Source: Apoderus coryli (taxonomy: Eukaryota > Arthropoda > Insecta > Coleoptera > Attelabidae). From it: a stretch of 64,000 nt of DNA. Below the pieces are notes generated by a model. The model had not been told where the DNA came from. It did no database searches and saw only the letters and a list, made by a program, of their open reading frames with translations. The position numbers and the translations under genes were made by a program. Below are positions 48,898-64,000 of the stretch, one piece after another (the first letter of the stretch is position 1; the number at the start of each line of letters is the position of its first letter). The stretch covers positions 10,354,001 to 10,418,000 of the forward strand of contig OU452201.1 in NCBI GenBank assembly GCA_911728435.2, in the 5' to 3' direction.

Positions 48898-50962
48898 TTA
48901 AATAGGTTTGTAGAGTAAAGTGGTAACGTACTTTTTGCGGTATCTGTGAGTTGCGCTTAATACCATCACACCATCTTTAATCGAGAGTGCATACAGATGG
49001 TTTAACATGACGTGGTTCGGTTCAGGTAATAATGTTGGTTCACACTGTAAAATAAAACTATGATTATTTTTTAGCTATTGTTAATGTAATAAAGCAACTA
49101 TTATTAATTCTTTTATGGAGAAAGTTTTTGCGCGTTTAAACTAATTTCAATTTCCGTATTTTTGTCGCTCAATTTGTTAAACTTCAATTAATTCACTAGT
49201 TAATTTTGAAAAACATAATTAAAGCTTATACAAATTAATTTCTGAAAGTTACTTCAAATAATCAACATTTATTAACTGCGCAACAAATTACACAAAGTAG
49301 ATGTTAACATACCGAAAGAGGCGTGTCCTTATTTAAGATAACTTGAAGTAAATGTGGCGGCAATACTGGCGGCCCTTGATTTTTCTCCCATGGTTTATTT
49401 ACAGGAATTTCTTGGGAGAATTCTTTTTGGGCACTGTCTTTGGCATTTTCACTGTCTTTTGCCAATGCCTGAAATACTTCAAAGTCTGACTGTTTAACTG
49501 TTATTAAATTTTTTCTCTCGCCACTAGTATCCTCTATGACTTTCGTATTAGGATCATTTTTCCACTCTCCATCCACACAAAATTTATATTCATGTTCACC
49601 TTCGGGCAAATCAATAATCGTCACAAAATCTCCATGACTTTTCACCATTGGTATGGTTTCCCAATTTGAAAAAGTACCACTTATATAAACATCTTTACCT
49701 CCACCTTCCCATCTAAATACAGTTGGTGTTTTTGTCAAAGTTGTGGTTCCAATTGTACTTGACGTGCCTTCAGACACTAAAATCAGATACCAATGTCGCT
49801 TATAGGTAGGGTTTGGAAAGTTTAAGTAAGTATTGCCAATGACGTCACAGTAATCTGTATATTACATGGTTTTGTCATTTTACCTTGGTTTATTATATAA
49901 AAGACCTAATAAATCGCATCCATATCGGTTATGAGAAGAGTTACCTTTTGAAAGAGTTTGAAATAATTGGATGAATTTGTTTAGCCCTCCTTAAAGATCA
50001 TCATTGCATACCCAAAGAACTCTAATTTACGCGTGTATTATAGTAACAGTTGTAGATGTGCTTCTCTTACCTATAAAAAATTTATTCTCACAAGAGTAGG
50101 ATAGGGTACCTATCATAGATAGATGTTTATAATTATTGTATGTGCATGTAACTTAGGTTTTTTTGTAAACAAATGCGAAAAAACAACTCGTAAATGACAG
50201 TTGGTTCAATTCGGGTCTCTTAACTACTGTCAATACGTAAACTTGGTATATCCGTATGTCAATCATAATTACGTTTACGTAAAAACACTACGTGTAGGTA
50301 CGCAGTACGCAGGATTTGTTCTAAGTCTATGACTACTGTTCAATACAAATGTCAGCTGCGTTAGGTTCGGTCTAGGTATTAGGAATTAAATTAAAAAAAT
50401 TATAATTTCCAAAATAAAGCAACTAACGCCTTATCTAACACGTGTGAAATTTATTATTGATTAGAAATTTAGTTTAAATTCCATAGCTTACGGTTGCGAC
50501 GTAATATGTATGTTGCAACACTACAGATGATTTTTTTTCTATTCTGCTACCGACCACTAATATCGTAAATGTAGTATTCCCTGAGTTTTATAAACCCAGG
50601 CTTTATTAGGCATATCATTTATACACTAGTTTTTTTTTGTTATAATAAACTAAGGTATTTTGACTTTCCCAGTACCTACACTATCGAGTGAATTCGAATG
50701 GCATATTTATTGTACTTTTATTTCCAAATTTGCCCAGTGACAGCATTCACTTACCAGTATTTGCTCGTGGTCTTTGAGGATTATAATTAACCGCTGGTTT
50801 TGTAAAATAAGGCTCCTCTTCTTCTTGAGACCCCTGATATGATATTTTTTCTGGCCTTTTGTCAAATACAAAAGCTTGACCTTCTTTGATTGGTGATGAA
50901 GGGGCAGTTTCAGAAGACTTTTGTCTCTCTCTTGGCACAGCACCACTACCTGCATTACCCAT
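48898..50962 (-). CDS. alc: AMP-activated protein kinase beta subunit
   Basis: Scaffold and glycogen-sensing subunit of AMPK. Three exons, phases consistent: 50755-50962, 49313-49776 and 48898-49044; 272 aa (human PRKAB1 270). The start MGNAGSG fits N-myristoylation on Gly2. The CBM48 carbohydrate-binding module covers about residues 88-168, with TVFRWEGGGKDVYISGTFSN, W in SNWETIPM, PEGEHEYKFCVDGEW and NDPNTKV. The C-terminal alpha/gamma-binding domain has EIPVNKPWEKNQGPPVLPPH, LNKDTPLSCEPTLLPEPNHV, MLNHLYALSIKDGVMVLSAT, HRYRKKYVTTLLYKP. Symbol after the Drosophila orthologue alicorn. The promoter side faces the SR-protein gene 1.5 kb away (divergent pair). Confidence 0.95.
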
Positions 50963-51279
50963 TTTGTATTAATTATATTCAAATTTGAGAGGAAATAAAA
51001 CAATAATAATCACATTTTCAAAATAAAAATAAATCATTCAGGTTTGCACATCGTAAATGTCAAATTGTCATTTATTTTAGATGAGTCAACTCCAAGCAGA
51101 TAACCAAAAGTAATTGGTAAATATCACAACGATCTGGAGAATTTGCTTATTGAGATATGACGTCTTAATCAGATGTTTAATATAAAATTGACAACAAAAA
51201 AATAAATAAAATAGAGTAGAACGATCTAGAGGAACGAGGCATGTTCTACTGAGTTTGTATAGCGGGTCCCAGTGGGTTA

Positions 51280-51428
51280 TGGCCGTTTGCACCAACAGTT
51301 TTTAAGCAGCGCCTAACATTAGAAAGAATAAAGCTTGTATCATTGTCTTTGAAGACAATGCTTGTATTTTGTTAAGGATTATTTCCCTAACGTTCGGTGC
51401 TGCCTAAAATTGTTTTTGCAAACGGCTA
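51280..51428. mobile_element. ~149-bp MITE (tgSccgtttgc ends), copy 2
   Basis: Ends tggccgtttgcaccaacag and ttgcaaacggcta are inverted. It shares the interior cttgtattttgtt and gctgcctaaaatt with copy 1 at 35622-35761. A micro-palindrome is inserted at 51341-51359. It lies between the AMPK beta and SR-protein genes. Confidence 0.75.
51333..51367. mobile_element. 19-nt micro-palindrome insertion with 8-bp target duplication
   Basis: Target duplication gcttgtat at 51333-51340 and 51360-51367. The insert cattgtctttgaagacaat (51341-51359) is with the next base a near-perfect palindrome. It sits at a different position from the insertion in MITE copy 1. Confidence 0.75.
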
Positions 51429-52431
51429 TTAATTCTTGAATATCGGAGAGTAGAACGCCCGATAGAAGTGAGGCACTGCCGCTCTGCAAATTCAGTAGAA
51501 CCGGTTTTACATAAAAAGAAAGAAAATAAAAACATTTTTATTCAGGATAACAACTAATAGAGAACTGATATTTATAAAAAATAAAGGAATAAAGGGAGAT
51601 AGAAAAACCGCCATTTTGATGCAGTTTTGTAAAAATATTTGAATAATCTAACATTTTTTTCTACGACTGTCTTTAAAATACCTACATATATGGTTAGCAA
51701 CAGATATACTTTTTTTAAATGTCTGGTTAGCCGTGTCAAAGATTAAATTACACTAAACTTTGGCAGTGTTATTGAATGGCCGTGTATTTCGTAATTTTGT
51801 ATTACAAATGTTTTGTCTGTTCTTGTAGAATGATAATGCCCTCTACTCATTACACAGTACATGGCAAACTAGTAACATGGAAGTAGTGTGTATGAGTTTA
51901 TTATATTTTTTTTTAATAATTGAAATAACTAAATAAAATTATTGGTTCAATACAATAATTGCATGACCTTTATATTATGCGTTGTGTAGATATCCCAAAA
52001 TCAATTACCTATTTTCTTGTTCTTATATAACGCCGTGGCAACGTTGCATTAGTGACAATTGCTTTTGACTTTTGACATTGACGTATGTTCAACTTCCTTT
52101 CCACTTTACAATTTTACTTCGTCATGTTGGTGATACGCCGTACATCGTCTTAAATTTTATAGTTGTAAATTATATTTTCCGTCTATTTTAGCTGTATTTC
52201 AGTCTTAAAGTTATAAGATATTGATTTATATTTAGTATTGTCCCCAGTTTTGATACTGGTAAATAATTAAATCGTTCCGAAGGTCACACTATAATAGCTT
52301 GTGAATTAGATCGATAACAAGTTCGGCAAAAAAACGAGATAACCTTTTGTTTGTATCGTTGAGTCGGTAAGTGGAAATATGTACTGAATAATTGTTATTT
52401 TAACATTAATCGTTTGTTCATATATCAAGAC

Positions 52432-55400
52432 ATGGAACGCTCAGTTTCTCCTGCTTCAAAAAGTCGAAGCCGCTCCTTGAGTGGTTCCAGCAAAAAGAGT
52501 AGAAGTAGAAGTCTTAGCTCATCTTTATCGCGGTCAAGATCACGTAGCAGAAGCAGTGAACGAGATGGATATCGTTTGCATATTGCTGATATTGGAGATG
52601 ATGTTCGTAAATCAGATTTGGAGAGACTTTTCTCACCCTATGGTGAACTAAAGGAAGTTTGGATGACAAATAGTACGCCGTGCTTTGGTTTTGCAGTTTA
52701 CAAAGAGAAGAAGTCTGCTAGTGCAGCACTGAAAGCGTGTGATGGGGCGTAAGTAATATATTGATAATAATTAAATTTAATAATATATTTCTAGATGTAA
52801 CTATTCCTGTTATGCTCGAACTTAAACGGAAATAAGTATTTTTTATCTAAATAGGTTTACTATTTTGAATAGATGAAGTATCGATAGTTTCTTCCGATTC
52901 AGCTTACAAAGTACTCAGATATGGTGTTTAGTATTTATTATGTATTTGCTTCTTGGCAGCGATCACTAATGAAGTATAAATTTAACTCACTACCAAAAGT
53001 TTAATAAAGTCACTGCTCTTGATTCGGTATCAAGCTGGATGATGTCCTAGAGATTTATTTTTAAACAATTAATTATGATAACGATTTTTAATCTTTTTGC
53101 GTAAGTAGCGCGTCTGAAGTGATTCTTCTAAATTTTTTTATTGTAACAGAAATTGATTGGTAAAATAGAACTTTGATAAAAATCATCAACGTTTTATTAG
53201 TTTTAGATTTTAACTACCTTGGTTTTTAAGAAGTCTCTCTATAAAATTCGGTAATAGACATTTAAATATGGTTAACATGTTAGCTGTTAACAAAAGTTAA
53301 ATTGTAGGTGGCAGTTGATATTGAAGTTCAAAACACTTTTTATCCACTTGTCTTATTAGGGAGGTTGCAGGATGCAGAATTCGGTTGACCAAAGCAAGAC
53401 CAAGAACTCGTGGTTCAGGACGAAGATATTACAGTAACAGCATGCGTTGCTATCAATGCGGTTACAGCGGACACTTCTACAGGGATTGTCCTGAAATTAC
53501 AGGAGGCAGTGACAAACGCGACCGGGATAGGTAAGATACTTATTATCATCTGTGTTTTAATGTTTTTAAGCATTGTATAGTGTTTTGTATTATATGTCGT
53601 TTCAACATTTTGCCATTTTTCTGAAGTTATGTTTTAGATTGAGGCTTCTCATTTCTATTTCTCTTTATATACAAACATTTATGTTTGTGTGTCATTTCTG
53701 GGGCTTCATCAGATCATTATCATATTACACATTGCTTTTATTGGTTTATGTATTATTAGCAAATGTAACACCCTACTGGGTAGGTATTCACTTATGCAAT
53801 GCAGCGAAGACTTAACTGTATAAGATGCAGAATTGATCAAATTACGAAGAAATCGTTTATTTTTGTAATACGATGATTTTTATATTTAATTCTAATAAAT
53901 AGAGATATTTTATACAGCGAAGTAAATATATTTTATTAACTGTTTCGTTCATTCAAGCATTCCATACAGAAAAATAACACATAAACGGCTCAGTACGTTA
54001 ATTCTCGATTATGGCACATAAGCAATTTAAAGTACTCGTTAATTTTAAGACCTGTCAATAAATATCAAGAATTGCACATGAAATAGTACTTTAACTGTCG
54101 TTTGTTGGTACTGAAATTTTATTGATTACGTTTTACACCATCTAATTAGTGTTTTCTATCGGTACTTATCTATGCAGGGTGTTTTTTATACGTGGGGCCC
54201 ACTACAATACTACACTGCAGCATATTTTTTCTCATATATCCATATTCGATGTCTTATTAAATAAAAGTGCAGTCAGAAGGATAGTACATACATATTACAA
54301 AAAATAAAATTTTGCGACGTCTAACTTATGGGTTAATTTTTGTCGTTTATATGATGTCTTCTATTTCTACTCTTCTTTAAAAAAAGTTTCACATTTGTTT
54401 TAAAATACCCTGGATATTATGTATAATATATATTTTTTTTATTTGTTATTTAAATTCGGTAATATGAATCAATTCTGTATCTTATACAATGTGGTATTTA
54501 TCTAGGATACACTGCGTACGGAAAGCAGATTTAATTAAATTTCATGTGCGTTTATCATTAGGCATTTTGTTTTCATTTCACATTTTATTATTTTGACTAC
54601 TGTTTAACATGATGTGTGTGCTTCATTTAAGTCACAGTCAACTATCAACATGCTTTAATTTGTGACACACTTCAATCATTTCAATTTATTGACATTACAT
54701 TTTGTGGCCCTTCATGAAAAGTGGGAATTCTTATTATAGTACTGCTATATAGGCTTACCGTGATTATGGTCCATTATTTTATTATTTGGAAACACCACAA
54801 ACTTAGTTCTCAAATGATATATAGATTACTGTGGAGGCCTTATCTCAATACTTTTGTTTGTTTAAGTTATTCTACTGACAAACAATACACATGTGATCTA
54901 TACTATTGGTTTAGTTAATTATAACTCTAAAAACCCTTTATTTATTTTACATTTTATATAAATGTTGTTTATTACATTAATATGTGATAATACATAGTGA
55001 GTATAAAACGATATAACAAGCAGAGGTCATATTGTTTATTTCAGATATTTATGTTATAAAAAGATTTGTTTTTTTGCTTTATGATCTGTTCAAAGATAAC
55101 TAATAATTGGGAGATATTATACAGAGTTTGGGACAGATATTAGGTAAATTATCGGGAATATAATGTGTTTTTAAAATGGCAAAATGTTTACTTATCTACA
55201 AACTGTATTTTCATGTGTTAGACTAATTAATGTGTTGATAATCGGAACTGCAGGGCGCCCACCAACTAATTTTACGATGATTATTCTAACTGTGTTCTCA
55301 AGTTTTGGGGGATCGTACAATTAATGAATGAGCTAAATTTGAGTTAATAAATTTGATACAAGCAAAATACTTTATTTAAATCATAATTCGCTTTGTTAAA

Positions 55401-57702
55401 TTCTATGAAATAAGTAATCATCATTCTTACAAGCAAAATTGTAAATTATGTGAAATTTTTTTGTCACGCAGTTTAATTGCATGCCATAATCGGCTTATTA
55501 AGAGTAAGTGTTTTAATCATGGATAAAAATAACGGTGCGATATAATGAATTTGTTAAATTGGCTCATGCTAAATTGATTAATAAATGATAAGGTTGAGTA
55601 CGGAAATCAATCAATTAACTTGTGTCATCATGTTTTGACTAGATACACTCGTTCTTAATAAAAATATCATTCCATCATTCCAACGTACAATCTCATGAAT
55701 AAGGAAAATTATTTATTATTTGTCCTTTTCTGCTTTGGATTGTTTTCAAACTTCAATAACTAATGTTATCTCGTTGAAGATTGATACATCAACATAAAAT
55801 TATAACGGTTCGGTGTTTCGTTGCATTTTCGACAGATTAACACTACATAAACAAGATTGTTATCAATATTTTAAATAATTTTAATATGCAATTGTTCAAA
55901 ATTTAAATGGTATTTGTGTTTTTGAAGAACTATTGACAAATTAGAACATTTTTTAATGTAAAGAACATATTTGTTTAAATAGTATTGTTTTGGTTTCATT
56001 CGTTCATTAATTTCAGAATAGCTTGTTTGATGGTAATAACAATAATCATAGTTTTATAGTTGAACGAAAAGGACGCATGTTCAAAATATTAAAAATTTAT
56101 ATTGCCGAGAATTGAGTTTATCCACCGTTATTTAGTTTAATAACGCCGCGTATCATCTTCGCCACAGAAAAAGGCGCAGCATATCCGTATGTTAAAGACT
56201 CAAATCTCATTTTTCCAAAATAATCCCACTCAATTAGAAGCTACGTTTTTAATGTTTAAATAAAATGTATGTTTTTGTAGTGTTAACCTGATGAACGTTT
56301 GCATCGAAATGTTGTAATTTGATGATATTTTTAATATTAAATTTAGCATGATAATAAACATAATTTTTCTACAAATTCAAAAAAAGGTTTACATTAATAG
56401 TACAATCAATCATGACAGGCAGTAATATTAATTAAATTAATAAACAAATGATTCGCTTATAGACTGATATTTCTTTGAGTACGAGTCAATGCTTGAATTT
56501 GAATTGGAAACTTCACAGTTTAATAATTAATTAGTATCAAAAAAATCTATTGCAGTATTTTTTGTATCAATTATAAACCCCTCAAAAATTAACCGGTACG
56601 CGAATAGCCCCAAACACAAAATACGAGTATTTGTGAAAACTGAGGCGAATACAAATGTCCACGCTGATGCAATAATACCAATTCCAAAAAACATGATACA
56701 TAATCAGGGGAGTGCATTTCTTTCAAAATCTCTACATCGAGTTGTTCGGATCACATTCTCTTCCTTCCTATACGGTAGGCTGCGTAAGATCAAAAGTGAA
56801 CATTAGGAACGGGATAAACATACCAAAGGACATACCAACAGACTTTTGCAGCATTCTACAGAGGATCCCAATAGTACTAACGCGGTAACAATATCTACTG
56901 AAGTACAGTGCATATATGCCTGTTTTAAAAATTATTGCTACATGCTTAACACTTTGTGAGTGTTTTTATTTTATCATTAGCAAATTCTCGTGTTGCCTCC
57001 CATAATCAGAAACTTTATTCTAAACGAACTCTTTTGCCTTAGTTGTCACTGCTTCTATATATTCGTAAACGGTTCCAAGTGTGGGACTTTCTATATCCCA
57101 TCATAACAATCCAAAAGTGATCAAAAATCACAAATCAAACAATATAATTTAAATAAATAATGTAATACAGTTTCGGTTCCAAACTATGGTTGGTTGGTGG
57201 GTGCCCATTGAAGGTAATGAACAAACCTGGCATTATCACAAAAAATACTGATGCTTTGATTAAAAATGATTAACCACACCTAATTGATGTTTTGTGATTT
57301 GTCAGGCACATGGTATTAGTTTGTATGATGGTTTGGTTAGACATAATCGAATATGGTTTTGTATGAGAAATGGGGGAGAGAGAAAACTTGGTTGGGTCCA
57401 TAAATAATAAAATGTGTGACACTCTCACCCTTCTTTTATTGGTGTGTTCTGGCGCGCACTCATTGGTTATGTTCGTTGATATTAAAAATATTTTGGTGGG
57501 CCACAAATATGATTTGTTGAATTTGGGCATACGACATGATATATTTTAGTGTTTGATGGTAATGTATAGGCGCGGCTACAGAGGAGAGCGGGACCGTGAC
57601 TACGGAAGGCGGTCAACGTACAGGTCATCCAGGAGGTACAGCGACGATTATGGTAGTAGAAGAAGACGAAGTGGCGGCGAAAGAAGTCGCCACCGCTATT
57701 AA
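52432..57702 (+). CDS. SR-type splicing factor: RS - RRM - CCHC knuckle - RS/RGG-like tail
   Basis: Nuclear RNA-binding splicing regulator. Three exons, phases consistent: 52432-52748, 53360-53530 and 57570-57702; 206 aa. An N-terminal RS stretch (residues about 5-42, e.g. SRSRSLSGSS, LSRSRSRSRSS) precedes one RRM (about 45-118): YRLHIADIGDDV, RNP-like CFGFAVYK, AGCRIRLTKARPR. A CCHC zinc knuckle CYQCGYSGHFYRDC follows, then an R/Y/G/D-rich tail ending SGGERSRHRY. The RRM and knuckle resemble SRSF3/SRSF7 (9G8), but those carry RS only at the C-terminus; N-terminal RS is Tra2-like. The precise orthologue is not assigned. The 4-kb second intron before the last exon is long for this gene and may hide an alternative (poison) exon; none could be demonstrated. 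AATAAA near 58510. Confidence 0.88.
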
Positions 57703-59702
57703 AATGTTTTGCTAAGATGGGCTAATGTATCTGGTGTAAGAAAATTAGTGTAGGTACATTATAAGTGAAGGTTGGAGTAAGTACCTAACTTAAATTTATA
57801 TTGCGTTATACAGAGAGATACATATACCTATATTTTTTAACGAATAGTTCCATTTATAAAATAAGTGACGCGAATTAAACTCATATAAACTGAATCGCAA
57901 AAAATTACTGAATGTTTTATCCAGTTTTCTCTTACTTTTAATTTTAAGGAAATCAGAATAATTGTTTACTTTAAACATTTTGGGTTTTTAGACATAACGG
58001 TATTTCTCTCACTAAAGTTGTACCAGTTCAATGATTCGGCCAATGCCTATTGGCTTTTTCTTTTGACGTGATTCTAATAATGTGCTGAATCTGTCAATAT
58101 GTATTAGCGTGTGATGACAAAACATCTGACATCATTTGTAAATATCGGACGTAATGCAATAATTAATTCCCAAAGGTCGAGAAGCAACTGGATCAAATTT
58201 TCGGTGAAGCATTAATTTTGCATTCAGTGCATTTTTTTGCTAGAATTAGAAAAGTATTTCTAGCAATTTAAATTTTTTTTATGGATTTTAACTAAAATAT
58301 TACAAGAAATTCATGAAAATATTTTAAATTTTAAGATATTAACTTCCTATGACCATCATTAGCCCATCTTCAAATTCTAGATTTAACAATGAACCTACTA
58401 TGTGGTTATCAGTGTATCAGTTCTTTAGTTTGTACAATGTTAAAACACGATTAGAGGAAATAATTTTAAATATGTATGTTTTCAAATATTTTCTAGAGTT
58501 TGCTATATGAAATAAAGTCGTTTGATTTAAATTTAGCCAAATTCTTGTTTTATTTAATAACGCAGTAGTGTGTTTGGTGTAAAACATTTTTCTTGGTAGT
58601 AACAATTATTTTTTATTATCAGATCGACATAATCGATTTTCATAATTTTCCGATCTCAGATCTGTCAAAAATGTATCATATTCAGTTTTGTCTGTTAATA
58701 TTCTATACTTTTCATATTTAGGTACTTATTATGTAATAAATAAGGTTTATTTTTAAATTTGTCGATTTCAGTATTTCTAAAATTATTATGCTTAGTTTGA
58801 TAATCACTGACAGGTCTGAGAGGAAATAAATGCCTGATTAACCAAATCATACATGAATGTTCTCCATTGCTTCAACATTTTTCTTCTGCACTTGGTAAAC
58901 ATTCAACCAGTTATGTGACTCACAGGTCGTATGAAATGAATTTTGTTATAATAATAATATATGACTTTATTTTCCATACTGTTCATACAAACGAAACGGG
59001 TACAAAAAAAGAAAATACAATTATTATAGGTATACTAGACATAGTAGGTATAAGAGTATGGAAAATCAGGGGAGGAAAGTCTTTTGAACTGCTTATGTGA
59101 AATTGTCTATCTAATCTAATATAAGAACAACTTTTTGTGCTGTATGATCTGAAATATGACTTTCGAATAATAGTGAGGAACAATCTTCATTTGTAAAAAT
59201 ATCAGTTTTAGAGGTACTAATAATCCTAGTATATTCAGTTGTTACTATCCTTACTATGCCATATTAAAATCGCCAACAACTAAAATTAACTTATCTGTTG
59301 AAAAAATTAGGTAGGGTGTGAACAGGCATCACCATGAGGCAAAATGACCCCCCTACTTATGCTACGTAGTTTAAGCACAGCATTAATAAGTACAGCATTC
59401 AGACTCCACGTTCGCACTTTGAAAAAAACTGACGTAAGATGCCGCCATTTTGGGTTACAAGTCAGGTCCTGACTAAGAATAATTATAGTGACTCAAGTAC
59501 AAACAACTCTGTCAAATGTTTCCTTAGTGTCATTTGTGACATGCCAACAGATCTGGGTAAACAAATAAAACCACAAATATTTTAAAATATTTATTTTTCT
59601 GAAATTTCACAATAAATATAAAAATATAAATAATATCTAATATATTTAGGTACTTAAACAATTTGTTACTCATTTGGCAAGAAATTATCAATTTTGTAGC
59701 TT
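57703..59702. other. 3' UTR and intergenic between convergent genes
   Basis: Contains the SR-gene 3' end (AATAAA near 58510) and the region behind the CCDC85 stop. No coding exon is recognised. Confidence 0.45.

Positions 59703-64000
<4,298 letters not shown>

Larger units (their letters stand above)
50963..52431. other. divergent intergenic region AMPK beta / SR protein
   Basis: Holds the putative promoters of both genes and MITE copy 2. On either side of the MITE (51213-51253 and 51446-51480) lie minus-strand copies of a cctcg-gatcgttctact block also present at 34191 and 34395. No extra gene is seen; the 5' UTR of the SR gene probably starts in the last few hundred bases. Confidence 0.45.

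Noticed and set aside
58867..59183. Overlapping sense/antisense frames of 77 and 66 codons
   Set aside because: No domain or splice structure, in intergenic DNA between convergent genes.

Overview
This is an AT-rich, intron-dense animal nuclear window, almost certainly from an insect. The evidence is spliceosomal introns with GT/AG borders, a ZAD-type zinc-finger gene (an arthropod family), insect-type non-LTR retrotransposon and mariner/Tc1 relics, and many short inverted-repeat elements. The species cannot be fixed from the sequence alone. Nine genes were assembled exon by exon with phase-consistent joints. They are conserved housekeeping genes set among repeats.

Layout. 1-7.4 kb is intergenic with two decayed mariner/Tc1-type transposase fragments. 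7.5-8.8 kb (-) is MAGT1/TUSC3/OST3, an oligosaccharyltransferase subunit. 9.4-24.1 kb (-) is SNRNP200/Brr2, the U5 snRNP helicase: 26 exons, 2142 aa, reconstructed in full, with LINE fragments and hairpin elements in its introns. 25.2-27.6 kb (+) is mRpL46, and it converges on EMC10 (27.9-34.0 kb, -). The large EMC10 intron holds a decayed 170-bp tandem repeat and a 1.9-kb foldback element with arms of about 650 bp. 34.1-35.8 kb is a patchwork of tiny inverted-repeat insertions. 36.1-38.4 kb (-) is a predicted secreted cysteine-rich protein that I do not firmly recognise. 40.4-42.8 kb (-) is RRP36 (ribosome biogenesis). Next come a hAT-like MITE, a tRNA-type SINE and another MITE. 45.3-47.4 kb (+) is a ZAD/C2H2 zinc-finger gene. 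48.9-51.0 kb (-) is the AMPK beta subunit. 52.4-57.7 kb (+) is an SR-type splicing factor with RRM and CCHC knuckle. 59.7 kb to the window end (-) is the C-terminal part of a CCDC85-family gene.

The genes do not form a pathway. Two are splicing factors (SNRNP200 and the SR protein), two are ER-membrane machinery (OST3 and EMC10), and two are ribosome-related (mRpL46 and RRP36). From mRpL46 onward neighbours are mostly divergent or convergent.

The most unusual material is in the repeats: (1) very small palindromic insertions of about 20-33 nt built on cattgtc...gacaat, three of them flanked by perfect 8-bp target duplications, two inside copies of the same MITE family; (2) a 555-bp hAT-like element with an 8-bp target duplication and seven perfect TATCGATA octamers packed near its two ends, the site bound by the hAT-related BED-finger protein DREF; (3) two hairpin elements whose stems differ from each other but stay self-complementary, including a matched one-base indel on both arms; (4) a dispersed motif of about 50 bp found four times between genes, three times in the same orientation as a nearby downstream gene start.
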